A stretch of DNA of 39,983 bases from Bacteroidales bacterium (GCA_017626355.1 JAGAIY010000026.1:1-39983); one strand, 5' to 3'. Shown: positions 16,205-29,864, numbered from the stretch's first letter. The notes: generated by a model from the letters alone, not told the origin. Program-made: numbers and translations.

Positions 16205-17001
16205 TATCTCGCAGGTACTTTATTGGTATCTACAGTCATATACAGGGTAACATCCTCACCCATCTTCACAGGATGTTCTGATGGTTCCGGAGTCTGTCTG
16301 TAAACCACAGCATTGAGGCTGTCATCGTAGTTCTGGACCGACTTGTCAAATCTCAGCTTGCTGATATTCAGAGAATTTCCATGAACCGCATCCAAGGCGC
16401 TGATATACTTGAGACCGACTACATCAGGAACATAAGTCTCGGTATCAGAGGAATTAAGTCCCACGACAAGATCTATGACAGACTCGCTCTCGATCATCAC
16501 GCCCGGGTCGATCTCACGATTGCCCCTGAGCTGCTTGAGGACATTGTTGGTAGCTATATCATCCACATAGATAAGCTTGCCGAGCACAAGACCGCGCGAC
16601 TGAAGTTCAGCCATAGCCTGACGCATCGAATAGCCTATCAGGTTAGGCATGGTCACCTTCTTGGCATTCGTAGCATTGATCGTCAATATGATACGACGTC
16701 CGTCCTTTACCTTGCTTCCTGCCTTCGGATTCTGTCTATAGACCGCACCCTTCTTCATCCTCTTCACGAAGACGGAGTCGGTCACCTCGACCCTCATGCC
16801 TGACTGCGAAGCAAGAGCCTTTGCCTCGGCAACTGAAAGATTCGAGAAATCAGGGACCGTGATCTCCTGATTGTGCTTAGTCACCACATTGAGAAATATC
16901 ATCGCACCGGCAAGCAGCACGACAACTATCACGGCAGCCTTGACAAGGTTGCTGACTATCCAACTGTATTTTCCTTTAGTAGATTTTTCCTTATTTGCCA
17001 T
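16204..17001 (-). CDS. Membrane-anchored PASTA-domain protein
   Basis: A 265-residue protein with a short basic cytoplasmic tail, one membrane segment (about 19-38) and three PASTA repeats outside the membrane (about 47-110, 112-184, 187-260). These repeats open with VPDFSNLSVAEAK, MPNLIGYSMRQA and VPDVVGLKYISAL. PASTA domains bind peptidoglycan precursors or muropeptides in kinases and penicillin-binding proteins. Here there is no kinase or transpeptidase domain, so it is probably a wall-sensing or scaffolding protein. It starts five bases after the DUF362 gene and overlaps the pseudouridine-synthase start. Pairing of this PASTA family with RluD is familiar in Bacteroidota. Confidence 0.88.
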   Translation of the reverse strand: MANKEKSTKGKYSWIVSNLVKAAVIVVVLLAGAMIFLNVVTKHNQEITVPDFSNLSVAEAKALASQSGMRVEVTDSVFVKRMKKGAVYRQNPKAGSKVKDGRRIILTINATNAKKVTMPNLIGYSMRQAMAELQSRGLVLGKLIYVDDIATNNVLKQLRGNREIDPGVMIESESVIDLVVGLNSSDTETYVPDVVGLKYISALDAVHGNSLNISKLRFDKSVQNYDDSLNAVVYRQTPEPSEHPVKMGEDVTLYMTVDTNKVPAR

Positions 17002-17006
17002 CAGAT

Positions 17007-18149
17007 TCAGACTTTAATCAATTCATAAGCCCTGCAGCCGAGACCGATCTGCTCGCCATACTCCACTCCTGCTTCCCAGTTGGTGTCAGGATGGACGATA
17101 CGGAACTTGTCCTCGCCCTTATGGTGATGATGACCGCAGGTACATCCCTCTTCATGAGCCTTGTCCTTATCGGTAACGGCATTGCCCATAAGGGTAGGAG
17201 CAGCCTTCACGAGGTCTGCACAGGCACAGTCAAGAGCGACAGGGTCGAAGGAAGCCGCAATTCCCAGATCCGGAACGATGGCCGCATCATTGTGGTTCCA
17301 GCAGTCGCAGTTCGGCGACACGTTCATAATGAAGCTGATATGGAACGAAGGTTTGCCGTTCACTACTGCGTAGGCATACTCCGCGATCTTGCTGTTGAGC
17401 ACTTCCGAAGTATCATAATCCTTCACCACAGCAGCAGCCTTCTGGCACACTGCGACACACTGACCGCAACCCACACACTTGTCGTAATCGATAACAGCCT
17501 TCCTGTCGACCACCTTCACTGCTCCGTGACGGCAGTACTTCTCGCATATGCGGCAGCCGATGCAGTTGTCAAGGTCGATGCACGGCTGTGATGAGGAATG
17601 AAGCTCGAGCTTTCCGCCCACGCTTGCCGATCCCATACCGAGATTCTTCAACGCTCCTCCGAAACCGCTCTGCTCATGTCCCTTGAAATGGTTCATCGAT
17701 ATCACGATGTCGGCATCAGCGATGGCCGCACCGATCTTCGGTGAAGGACAATATTTTCCGCCGCTCGGAACTTCCTTGTAGTCAGTACCTTTGAGACCGT
17801 CGGCGATGATGACGTCAGCATGGGCTCCGATTCTGTTGAATCCGTTTTCCATCGCTGCATTCAGATGGTCCACAGCATTTGACCTGCCGCCTGAATAAAG
17901 GGTGTTGCTATCTGTAAGGAAAGGCTTTCCGCCGAGAGAACGGATCACGTCCACGACCCTTGCCGCATAGTTTGGACGGATGTACGCCATGTTTCCAGGC
18001 TCACCGAAATGAATCTTTATAGCAGTGAACTTGCCATCGAAATCGATGTCAGCGATGCCCGCACGTCTGATGAGCTTTTCGAGCTTTGTAAGCAGGTCGT
18101 TGCCCGGCACGGTCCTGAGATCCGTGAAGAATACTTTTGACTTTTCCAT
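17007..18149 (-). CDS. DUF362-family protein with two [4Fe-4S] ferredoxin motifs
   Basis: A 380-residue protein. The DUF362 domain (about 1-190 and 240-320) is interrupted by a two-cluster ferredoxin module (about 188-245) with CIGCRICEKYC and CVGCGQCVAVC, each followed by a distal cysteine-containing stretch. Both clusters look complete. Near the C-terminus a short CTCGHHHH sequence (about residue 345) adds a metal-ligand-rich tail not needed for the fold. Family members are presumed electron-transfer proteins, but the reaction is unknown. The ATG is four bases after the exporter gene and the stop five bases before the PASTA gene. No signal peptide is seen, so it should be cytoplasmic. Confidence 0.85.
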   Translation of the reverse strand: MEKSKVFFTDLRTVPGNDLLTKLEKLIRRAGIADIDFDGKFTAIKIHFGEPGNMAYIRPNYAARVVDVIRSLGGKPFLTDSNTLYSGGRSNAVDHLNAAMENGFNRIGAHADVIIADGLKGTDYKEVPSGGKYCPSPKIGAAIADADIVISMNHFKGHEQSGFGGALKNLGMGSASVGGKLELHSSSQPCIDLDNCIGCRICEKYCRHGAVKVVDRKAVIDYDKCVGCGQCVAVCQKAAAVVKDYDTSEVLNSKIAEYAYAVVNGKPSFHISFIMNVSPNCDCWNHNDAAIVPDLGIAASFDPVALDCACADLVKAAPTLMGNAVTDKDKAHEEGCTCGHHHHKGEDKFRIVHPDTNWEAGVEYGEQIGLGCRAYELIKV

Positions 18150-18153
18150 ATGA

Positions 18154-18807
18154 TCAAACTATTGGCATGCCTCTGAACACGACATTGAAGAGTCCCTGTC
18201 CGAACAGAGCTATGCCGATTATTACTATTATTGCACCTGTGATCCTGCTGATCCACAGTATTGTCCTCATCCGGAAGTTCTTGGCAAAACGGCTCAGAAG
18301 CCATGAAACGCTGAACCAGTAGGTCACTGAACCGAGACTCACGGAGATGAGTATCGGAGCTACACTCCAGGTCTGAGGAGCATCCTTGGCCAGACCGAAG
18401 AAGGCAAAGAGGGTGAACATCACGAATATCGCCATCGGATTGGACAGTCCCATTATGACCGCCTGAGCGAAATCCTTGGTCGAGACACGCGACTTTCCAT
18501 CTTTCTTCATCTTCCTGAAAGGATTGGAAAAAGCCATGGATACACCCACAACAGACAGGACGAGACCTCCCACGAGCAGGATAAGGTTCTGATGCTGCTC
18601 GATGAGCTTCTGCGCAAAGGCAAGGGCGAATATGGCAATAAAGGCATACAAGGTATCCACCACACTTGCACCCAGTCCCGAAACGAAGCCGGCCTTATGT
18701 CCCTTGCTGAGAGATTTCTGCACGACAAGTATCGCTATCGGCCCTATCGGGGCAGACGCACATATTCCTACGAGAAATCCTTTGAACATATCCATCAGCA
18801 TATCCAT
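18154..18807 (-). CDS. LysE-family amino-acid exporter
   Basis: An inner-membrane protein of about 217 residues with six predicted membrane segments. It opens with the family's typical FLVGICASAPIGPIAILVVQ and has the conserved G-x-G-A-x2-D segment (FVSGLGASVVDTLYAF). LysE/RhtB proteins export basic or other amino acids; the substrate is unknown here. An AGGAGG runs up against the ATG at 18807 and is 7 bases before the in-frame ATG at 18801, so the true start may be 18801. A further in-frame TTG at 18837 lies within the -7 box and is excluded. It heads a four-gene operon with DUF362, PASTA and rluD. Confidence 0.88.
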   Translation of the reverse strand: MDMLMDMFKGFLVGICASAPIGPIAILVVQKSLSKGHKAGFVSGLGASVVDTLYAFIAIFALAFAQKLIEQHQNLILLVGGLVLSVVGVSMAFSNPFRKMKKDGKSRVSTKDFAQAVIMGLSNPMAIFVMFTLFAFFGLAKDAPQTWSVAPILISVSLGSVTYWFSVSWLLSRFAKNFRMRTILWISRITGAIIVIIGIALFGQGLFNVVFRGMPIV

Positions 18808-18834
18808 TCCTCCTGTAATAGAATTCCAAACAGA

Positions 18835-18863
18835 CAAAGGTAGTAAATTTATTTATATCTTTG
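18835..18863. promoter_or_regulatory. Overlapping divergent promoters of the LysE-type gene and lnt
   Basis: Minus-strand -7 box TACCTTTG (18835-18842) faces away from a plus-strand -7 box TATCTTTG (18856-18863), with 13 bases between. Each -33 region then falls on or beside the other's -7 box. Leaders of about 20 bases are implied for both genes, which supports the ATG starts at 18807/18801 and 18882. Confidence 0.6.
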
Positions 18864-18881
18864 CCGTTGCTTATTATCGGA

Positions 18882-24106
<5,225 letters not shown>

Positions 24107-24131
24107 TTATTAATTATTCGGGTCAGGACTA

Positions 24132-24139
24132 CAAATATA
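24132..24139 (-). promoter_or_regulatory. -7 box of the GH2 gene
   Basis: Minus-strand TATATTTG matches TAnnTTTG, giving a leader of about 30 bases before the ATG at 24097. The -33 region overlaps the preceding terminator stem and is not a clear TTTG. Confidence 0.55.
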
Positions 24140-24141
24140 GT

Positions 24142-24183
24142 AAAAAAGCAGGGTTCCGGACATGTTCCTGTCCGATACCCTGC
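24142..24183 (-). terminator. Intrinsic terminator of the barrel-protein gene
   Basis: On the minus strand a strong stem (24177-24183 with 24148-24154, GCAGGGT with ACCCTGC) continues inward through CGGACA with TGTCCG. Six T follow (24147-24142). It starts about 20 bases after the stop at 24203 and directly precedes the GH2 -7 box. Confidence 0.85.
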
Positions 24184-24202
24184 AAATAAAACATTTTCAC
24201 GA

Positions 24203-27166
24203 TCAGAATCTGCGTGGAGGGCCACCCATAGGGCCTCCCGGACCGCCGCCTCTATTTCCACCGAAGGTACCGAAGCGGTAGGTGAACGACACGATGATAT
24301 ATCTTCCGAGAGTGTTGTTGCGGACTTCCTGATGGTAGTTGGAAGCATCTGTAACAGACAGGTTCTTCGATTGAGCGAAGATATCATATGCCTTCAGGGC
24401 GAGGGTACATGTGTTCTTGAACAGGAGCTTTGTAATTTCCGCATTGAGGATGAACTCGTCCTCCTGCGGAGTTGTATATCCCTCGTACCAGTTGTAGTCG
24501 ACATCAGACAGGATGTTTATTCCTCCTGGGATGGTCCAGTTCATGGATGCATCGATCTGATTGTTCCAAGTTGTCGTATTGGTAGCGGAGGCGATTGTAT
24601 ACCAAGACTTTGACATCCTTGTACGGCCACCCAAGGTAAGTTCCACAAAATCATTTCTGTATGTGAACCTTAACCTCTGAGTGAAGTTGAGAGTCTGTAT
24701 CCTGTTGGTAGAGAACTCGTCCCTGCCCTCCAATGTAGGGAAATCCTTATGGAAGAGGTCGTAATCGAATTCCGCATTCTCCGCATCGTAATATCTGCCG
24801 GTATCGAGCTTGCCGGTGCCGATGTATGAAGTCGACTGATTATATCCTCCGTTCGTCATTGAGAAGATAGAGAAATCAGACTTTCCGAGAGGAGAATTCA
24901 CCATGACACGCGCATTGATATTGCCTGTTCCCGGGCCGTTCACCGGGATCGAATACTGGGCGCCGGCCTTGTCATACCACTGCGCATTTGTTATCGCGTC
25001 CTGCACAAGACCTCCACGGATGTTCGCATGAACGGAAGTGAACGACTTCTTGTTCGTATATCCGAAGTTCGCGCGGATATTATGATTGAAATACGGCTTC
25101 AGATAAGGGTTACCGAAAGATACGTTCAGAGGGTTGGAATTATCCGGAACCGGCATCAGCTGAGAAGTCGACGGCTGCGATGAACGTCCGGAGTAGAACA
25201 TTCTGATGTTGGTATTGTCATTGATCTCATAGCGCAGCATTGCCTGAGGCGACCAGTTGATCACCTTGCTCTCATATTTCTCTCCATTCGTCTCGTTTTT
25301 GGTATCCGTAGGATTGACCGCCGCTCCCAACTGAGCACGGAACTTATCCTTCTGCCAGCTGAGGTTGAGACCCGCTCTCTGATTTATGTAGCGGTTAAGG
25401 ATATCATTGGAATATATATCATTACGGACAGCTCCGTCAGACACATACTGAAGCTTTCCAGCCTGATCGAGTGCATTCGAACCGCTGTCATATGTATCCT
25501 TCACAGACTCGCTTCTGTTCCAGCTGTATTCATAATTCGCCTCAAGGAAGAGATGCTTTGCAAGAGGTTCGGTATATACCACCCTTCCTCTTAATGACGC
25601 GTTTTTCGAACGGCTGTCATAGAACTGATTGACGATTTCGCTCGGACGGAAATCGGATGACTCGTCAAAGACATTGGTCAGAGACTGATTCAGGCCTGCA
25701 AGCTTGTTGTCGCTGAAGCTGTATCTGATGTTTGCTGAGATGGTTCTTCCCGGCTTTCCGATCCTCTGTCTGAAAAGAAGGAAACCGCTTGTAGACCAGT
25801 TGTCGTTAGCTCCGTTATTATTGGTATATCCGTCATTTGTCTTTTCCTTTCCAGAAGCATCCGGACGATCTGAATATGTCTCGAAATCAGCAATTTCGCT
25901 GAAGTTACCGCTTCCGAAATTCACCTGAGGCTCGAAGAGGATCGACGTATTCTCGGAAAATTCATGCTCCAGCCTGACACCGAAACGATGACCCTGGCTT
26001 CTGGTGGTACTGTATCCGTTGTTGTCATAGATCAGACGGCTTCCGTCCTCAAGATAGGTTGTCTTTGTGCTTGTCTCCTCGACATAATTGTCGGATCCGT
26101 TGTACAGATAGTTGCCGGCAAGCTCCATATCGCCGTCAAGAAGTTCAAAGGCTCCGTTCAATCCGCCCATCCACGAAGTGGTGATACCGTTACTACGGCC
26201 CCAGCCGCCCATTCCACGGCCCATTCCTCCTCCGCCGCCACGCATTCCCTGCATCATGCTTCCAGCCATGTCGTTGAAGCCGCGGTTGTTGGTATTGTTC
26301 GCATTGAGTATGACGCTCAACTGGCTCTTATCAGTAAAACGGCCTACCATGGCTGCACCCTGATAACGCCAGTCATTCATATCATTCTGAGGACTCGGCA
26401 TATCATGACCGCCACCGCCCATGATATTACCGAAGACACCGTTCATCATTCCCTTGCGGATGCTAAGGTCGATGACTGTCTCTTCCTCTCCATCATCGAT
26501 TCCGGTGAACTCCGCCTGTTCCGACTTCTTCTCAACCACCTTCACCTTCTCGACGAGCTTTGCCGGGATGTTCTTAGAAGCAAGCTGGGGATCGTCAAGG
26601 AAGAAGGTCTTTCCGTCAATGGTTATCTTGTTGATAGTCTCGCCATTGGCTGTGATGCTTCCGTCTGTTCCTACCTCAACTCCGGGGAGCTTCTTGAGAA
26701 GTTCCTCAAGCATGTCATTGTCAGAGATCTTGAAGGACGAGGCATTGTACTCTATCGTATCCTTCTTGACCACGATAGGATTACCCACAGCCGAAACCTT
26801 TGACGCATCCAGAACCTCGACATCCTCTGACATCCTGATATCTCCGAGGTCGATGCTCTTCTCCACCTGCAGCTCCTGCTGATGGGTCTTATAGCCCATG
26901 AGTTCGGCCTTGAGGACATATGTCTTCTTTGCAACTTTCGTCAGAGACGCCTTTCCCTCCGCATCGGAAAGGACATAAGATGAAGGCTTATCGCTCCCCT
27001 TTTCTGAAAGGGATACGGTAGCGAAACCTACCGGTTCGGCTGTCTTATCATCGACAAGCCTGAGTTTCACAGTAAAATGGCCCTGCGCATAAACCGTAAC
27101 GCCCAAAAGCATCATAGTCCCTGCGAGCAGAACCTTTAAAAGAGATACAGCAGTCTTTTTCATCAT
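24203..27166 (-). CDS. Outer-membrane beta-barrel protein (TonB-receptor-like, CarboxypepD_reg/OMP_b-brl)
   Basis: A 987-residue exported protein. Signal peptide (about 1-28, ending VYAQ), a carboxypeptidase-regulatory-like beta-sandwich (about 30-115), a plug-like region (about 135-230, with LLKKLPGVEVGTDGSI and NGETINKITIDGKTFF), then a long barrel to the C-terminus. This is the outer-membrane beta-barrel family related to TonB receptors but outside SusC. Two Gly/Met/Arg-rich low-complexity stretches stand out: about residues 305-325 (MRGGGGGMGRGMGGWG) and the last 20 residues (Gly-Pro-Arg rich, ending PPRRF). The substrate is unknown. It is preceded by a 110-base region downstream of ruvC and followed by its own terminator. 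Confidence 0.85.
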   Translation of the reverse strand: MMKKTAVSLLKVLLAGTMMLLGVTVYAQGHFTVKLRLVDDKTAEPVGFATVSLSEKGSDKPSSYVLSDAEGKASLTKVAKKTYVLKAELMGYKTHQQELQVEKSIDLGDIRMSEDVEVLDASKVSAVGNPIVVKKDTIEYNASSFKISDNDMLEELLKKLPGVEVGTDGSITANGETINKITIDGKTFFLDDPQLASKNIPAKLVEKVKVVEKKSEQAEFTGIDDGEEETVIDLSIRKGMMNGVFGNIMGGGGHDMPSPQNDMNDWRYQGAAMVGRFTDKSQLSVILNANNTNNRGFNDMAGSMMQGMRGGGGGMGRGMGGWGRSNGITTSWMGGLNGAFELLDGDMELAGNYLYNGSDNYVEETSTKTTYLEDGSRLIYDNNGYSTTRSQGHRFGVRLEHEFSENTSILFEPQVNFGSGNFSEIADFETYSDRPDASGKEKTNDGYTNNNGANDNWSTSGFLLFRQRIGKPGRTISANIRYSFSDNKLAGLNQSLTNVFDESSDFRPSEIVNQFYDSRSKNASLRGRVVYTEPLAKHLFLEANYEYSWNRSESVKDTYDSGSNALDQAGKLQYVSDGAVRNDIYSNDILNRYINQRAGLNLSWQKDKFRAQLGAAVNPTDTKNETNGEKYESKVINWSPQAMLRYEINDNTNIRMFYSGRSSQPSTSQLMPVPDNSNPLNVSFGNPYLKPYFNHNIRANFGYTNKKSFTSVHANIRGGLVQDAITNAQWYDKAGAQYSIPVNGPGTGNINARVMVNSPLGKSDFSIFSMTNGGYNQSTSYIGTGKLDTGRYYDAENAEFDYDLFHKDFPTLEGRDEFSTNRIQTLNFTQRLRFTYRNDFVELTLGGRTRMSKSWYTIASATNTTTWNNQIDASMNWTIPGGINILSDVDYNWYEGYTTPQEDEFILNAEITKLLFKNTCTLALKAYDIFAQSKNLSVTDASNYHQEVRNNTLGRYIIVSFTYRFGTFGGNRGGGPGGPMGGPPRRF

Positions 27167-27203
27167 AAAAGTTCGTTTCCTACACTCAGATTAATACATC
27201 ACA

Positions 27204-27233
27204 GAAGGCTGAACCTGCATTTGGCCAGCCTTC
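27204..27233 (-). other. Hairpin in the region upstream of the barrel-protein gene
   Basis: An 8-bp perfect stem (27204-27211 with 27226-27233, GAAGGCTG with CAGCCTTC) has a 14-base loop and no T-tract. It lies about 38 bases before the start codon and 44 bases after ruvC. It may be a leader structure or a weak transcript end; no clean TAnnTTTG was found in this interval. Confidence 0.35.
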
Positions 27234-27276
27234 ATAATTTAGACACCTCCGATCAAAGAAAGTTTAACCGGATGTC

Positions 27277-27843
27277 TCACTTTTTAACCCTTTTCGGGTT
27301 GTTTTCAATAAATTTCTTCCAATCACCTGAAGAACCGGCAGCTGCCAGAGGATTGGACATCTGGTAGTGATGACACAAGGCAATCGCAAGTGCATCAGTA
27401 GCATCGAGATACTTGGAATCAAGATCCACACCAAGAGTCTTGCCTATCATCATCGCGACCTGTTCCTTTGAAGCCGCACCATTTCCGCAGATCGCTATCT
27501 TGGCCTTTCTGGGAGCATATTCCGCCACCGGTATTCCCCTCATGACCGCCGCTGTTATCGCCGCTCCTTGAGCACGTCCGAGCTTCAGGATCACCTGCGC
27601 GTTCTTGCCGTAGAAGGGTGACTCCACAGCCAGTTCGTCGGGCTTATGCTCATCCAGCAGTTCGCCTACCCCGGCAAAGATATTGGCAAGCTTTTCAAAA
27701 GGATCGACGATCTTTCGCAGATCGAAAACCCCCATATCGACATAATGAGGGCCTTTCGTATCTACACGAACGATCCCGTAACCAAGAATATTGGTTCCGG
27801 GATCTATACCTAATATGACCTTATCCTTAGTCAATATAGTCAA
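27277..27843 (-). CDS. ruvC: Holliday junction resolvase RuvC
   Basis: Cuts Holliday junctions together with RuvAB. The 188-residue protein has the four acidic catalytic positions in ILGIDPGTN, VESPFYGKN, and DATDALAIALCHH (two Asp). The GKNAQVILKLGRAQG segment is typical. No ATG fits the N-terminus: the start must be TTG at 27843 or the TTG at 27834, both inside or at the end of serS, giving a 17-base or 8-base overlap. That suggests translational coupling to serS. The C-terminal 25 residues are a basic tail. Confidence 0.93.
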   Translation of the reverse strand: MTILTKDKVILGIDPGTNILGYGIVRVDTKGPHYVDMGVFDLRKIVDPFEKLANIFAGVGELLDEHKPDELAVESPFYGKNAQVILKLGRAQGAAITAAVMRGIPVAEYAPRKAKIAICGNGAASKEQVAMMIGKTLGVDLDSKYLDATDALAIALCHHYQMSNPLAAAGSSGDWKKFIENNPKRVKK

Positions 27844-29098
27844 AGCCTGTATATGGACGGAGAGCCTCTGGAATCTCTATCCTGTCGCCTTTCTGGTTGT
27901 TCTCGAGAAGAGCTGCAACCACACGTGGGAGAGCAAGCGAGCTTCCATTCAGAGTATGAGCGAGCTGAGTCTTGCCGTCAGCATCCTTATACCTGAGTTT
28001 CAGGCGGTTAGCCTGATATGACTCAAAGTTGGAAACAGATGAGATCTCAAGCCATCTGCCCTGGGCTGCTGAATATACCTCAAAGTCATAAGTGATGGCA
28101 GAAGTGAAGCTCATGTCACCGCCGCAAAGACGAAGGATCCTGTAAGGAAGTCCGAGGCTTGCAACGATCTTCTCTACATGAGCGATCATCTCGTCAAGTG
28201 CAGCGTACGACTCCTCCGGCTTCTCGATACGCACGATCTCCACCTTGTCGAACTGATGAAGACGGTTGAGTCCGCGTACGTCCTTGCCGTATGAACCGGC
28301 CTCACGACGGAAGCATGGGGTATATGCAGTCATCTTCACAGGGAAGTCATTGTTTCCGAGAATGACATCACGATAGATGTTGGTTACAGGAACCTCGGCT
28401 GTAGGTACCAGGTAGAAGTTGTCTGCTGTCGCATGATACATCTGTCCTTCCTTGTCAGGAAGCTGGCCTGTACCGAAGCCTGATGCCTCGTTGACCATTA
28501 CCGGCGGCTCAACTTCGAGATAGCCTGCATCTGTATTGATGTCAAGGAAATAATTGATGAGAGCTCTCTGGAGTCTTGCACCCTTGCCCTTGTATACAGG
28601 GAAACCTGCACCGGTAAGCTTCACTCCAAGATCGAAATCAATTATATCATATTTCTTGGCAAGCTCCCAGTGCGGAAGGCAGTTCTCGCCAAGTTCAGGA
28701 ATTTCATTTCCGGTCTTTACTACCACATTATCCTCTGCGCCCTTTCCGAGAGGCACCTGGTCGCATGGTATGTTAGGGAGAAGAACTACAAGAGAATCCA
28801 GCTCAGAGTTATTCTCCGCAGACTTGCTTTCGATTTCAGCAGAGCGTGCCTTCAGAGCCGCAACCTCAGCCTTGACAGCATCTGCCTCCTCTTTCTTGCC
28901 CTCCTTCATAAGGCCACCGATCTGAGCAGCCTTCTTCTTCTGCTCCGAAAGGCAGGAATCAAGCTCTGTCTGAAGGGCCCTTCTGTTAACATCGAGCTGA
29001 TTGATCTTCTCGACGATCTCTTTAGCGTCAAAATTCTTGACTGCAAGCTTCTCAATCACGAAATCCGGATTTTCACGAAGCAGTTTGAGTGTCAGCAT
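27827..29098 (-). CDS. serS: Seryl-tRNA synthetase
   Basis: Class II synthetase charging tRNA-Ser. The 423 residues begin with the long antiparallel coiled-coil arm (about 27-105, rich in EVAALKARSAEIESK-type repeats) that grips the tRNA. The catalytic core follows, with motif 2 (FRREAGSYGKDVRGLNRLHQF, shown in part: FRREAGSYGKDVRG) and motif 3 (LNGSSLALPRVVAALLEN). The ATG at 29098 fits the family's M-L-x-L-K-x-L-R opening. It overlaps the start of ruvC. Confidence 0.97.
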   Translation of the reverse strand: MLTLKLLRENPDFVIEKLAVKNFDAKEIVEKINQLDVNRRALQTELDSCLSEQKKKAAQIGGLMKEGKKEEADAVKAEVAALKARSAEIESKSAENNSELDSLVVLLPNIPCDQVPLGKGAEDNVVVKTGNEIPELGENCLPHWELAKKYDIIDFDLGVKLTGAGFPVYKGKGARLQRALINYFLDINTDAGYLEVEPPVMVNEASGFGTGQLPDKEGQMYHATADNFYLVPTAEVPVTNIYRDVILGNNDFPVKMTAYTPCFRREAGSYGKDVRGLNRLHQFDKVEIVRIEKPEESYAALDEMIAHVEKIVASLGLPYRILRLCGGDMSFTSAITYDFEVYSAAQGRWLEISSVSNFESYQANRLKLRYKDADGKTQLAHTLNGSSLALPRVVAALLENNQKGDRIEIPEALRPYTGFDYID

Positions 29099-29115
29099 AA
29101 TGAATTTCTGTTTAA

Positions 29116-29140
29116 ATCCCTCGACAAGCTCGGGATGACA
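29116..29140. repeat. Possible dispersed palindromic (REP-like) element in the serS leader
   Basis: An imperfect palindrome, CCCTCGACAAGCTCGGGATG on the plus strand, sits 18 bases before serS. It resembles the short TCATCCCGAG-type interspersed repeats found in many genomes. Only one copy was noticed here, so its repeat nature needs the whole genome. In RNA it would form a small hairpin with one bulge. Confidence 0.3.
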
Positions 29141-29153
29141 TTAAACAATTTAT

Positions 29154-29192
29154 AAAAAAGAGGACTGAACCCACTCGGGTATCCAGTCCTCT
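29154..29192 (-). terminator. Intrinsic terminator of the rplU-rpmA operon
   Basis: Minus-strand stem AGAGGACTG (29184-29192 read in reverse) pairs with CAGTCCTCT (29159-29167). An inner ACCC/GGGT extension adds to it, and a run of T follows (29159-29154). It lies 26 bases after the rpmA stop. Confidence 0.85.
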
Positions 29193-29217
29193 ACTTATCT
29201 CATACAAATCCCGAGTC

Positions 29218-29478
29218 TTAGTTCTCAAATGGAACTACCGAGACATAAGACTTGTTGTCAGCCTTCTTGCGGAAGCTTACCTTGCCGTCGATAAGAGCGT
29301 AAAGAGTGTGATCCTTACCCATACCGACATTCAGACCTGGATTGTGAACAGTACCTCTCTGACGAACGAGGATGTTACCTGCCTTTACAACCTGATCACC
29401 GAATTTCTTGATACCGAGTCGCTTGCTATGTGACTCACGACCGTTCTTGGAACTACCGACGCCTTTTTTATGTGCCAT
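29218..29478 (-). CDS. rpmA: 50S ribosomal protein bL27
   Basis: An 86-residue large-subunit protein whose N-terminus reaches the peptidyl-transferase centre. It opens [20 protein letters not shown], without the cleavable N-terminal extension of Firmicutes, and contains [15 protein letters not shown]. It is the second gene of the rplU-rpmA pair, 21 bases after rplU. An AGGAGG lies 9 bases before the ATG, unusual in a phylum that seldom uses Shine-Dalgarno sequences. Confidence 0.97.
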   Translation of the reverse strand: MAHKKGVGSSKNGRESHSKRLGIKKFGDQVVKAGNILVRQRGTVHNPGLNVGMGKDHTLYALIDGKVSFRKKADNKSYVSVVPFEN

Positions 29479-29499
29479 AATCTATTCCTCCTCAATTAA

Positions 29500-29811
29500 T
29501 TAAGCGATCGCATTGATCTGAAGTTTAGTAAGATACTGACGATGACCGTTACACTTCTGGTAACCCTTACGACGTTTCTTCTTGAAAACAAGAACCTTCT
29601 TGCCCTTGCAAGTGTCGTCAAGAACAGTTGCTGTAACCTTAGCACCGTCTACATATGGTGCGCCGACCTTTACAGTCTCACCCTCTGCTACGAGGAGAAC
29701 CTTCTCAAACTCGACTGCTGCACCCTTCTCAGCCGCAAGGCGGTTGACGAAGATTTCCATACCAGCCTCTACTTTGAACTGCTGGCCTGCAATGTCTACA
29801 ATTGCGTACAT
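29500..29811 (-). CDS. rplU: 50S ribosomal protein bL21
   Basis: A 103-residue large-subunit protein. It opens [17 protein letters not shown] and carries the basic segment [15 protein letters not shown] and the ending [11 protein letters not shown] typical of bL21. It is first in the rplU-rpmA operon. The 100-base region between it and rpsU holds a perfect palindrome but no clear TAnnTTTG, so it may be read from the rpsU promoter. Confidence 0.97.
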   Translation of the reverse strand: MYAIVDIAGQQFKVEAGMEIFVNRLAAEKGAAVEFEKVLLVAEGETVKVGAPYVDGAKVTATVLDDTCKGKKVLVFKKKRRKGYQKCNGHRQYLTKLQINAIA

Positions 29812-29849
29812 AAAAAACTTATGAATATTAAAGTTTTAGACAGCAAGCG

Positions 29850-29864
29850 GCAGCACTGTGCTGC
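29850..29864. other. Perfect 15-bp palindrome in the rplU leader
   Basis: GCAGCACTGTGCTGC has 7-bp perfect arms and a one-base centre, 39 bases before the rplU ATG. An RNA hairpin would have too tight a loop unless the inner pairs open. There is no T-tract. It could be part of an autoregulatory leader or a protein-binding site. Confidence 0.35.

Noticed and set aside
15047-16303. 418-codon plus-strand frame opposite the RluD-type gene
   Set aside because: The frame is long, but it covers the two-way terminator and the junction with the PASTA gene, and its His/Ile-rich translation matches no family.
29099-29217. T-box or other aminoacyl-tRNA-responsive leader before serS
   Set aside because: No T-box sequence or specifier-loop layout; the terminator here belongs to the upstream rplU-rpmA operon.
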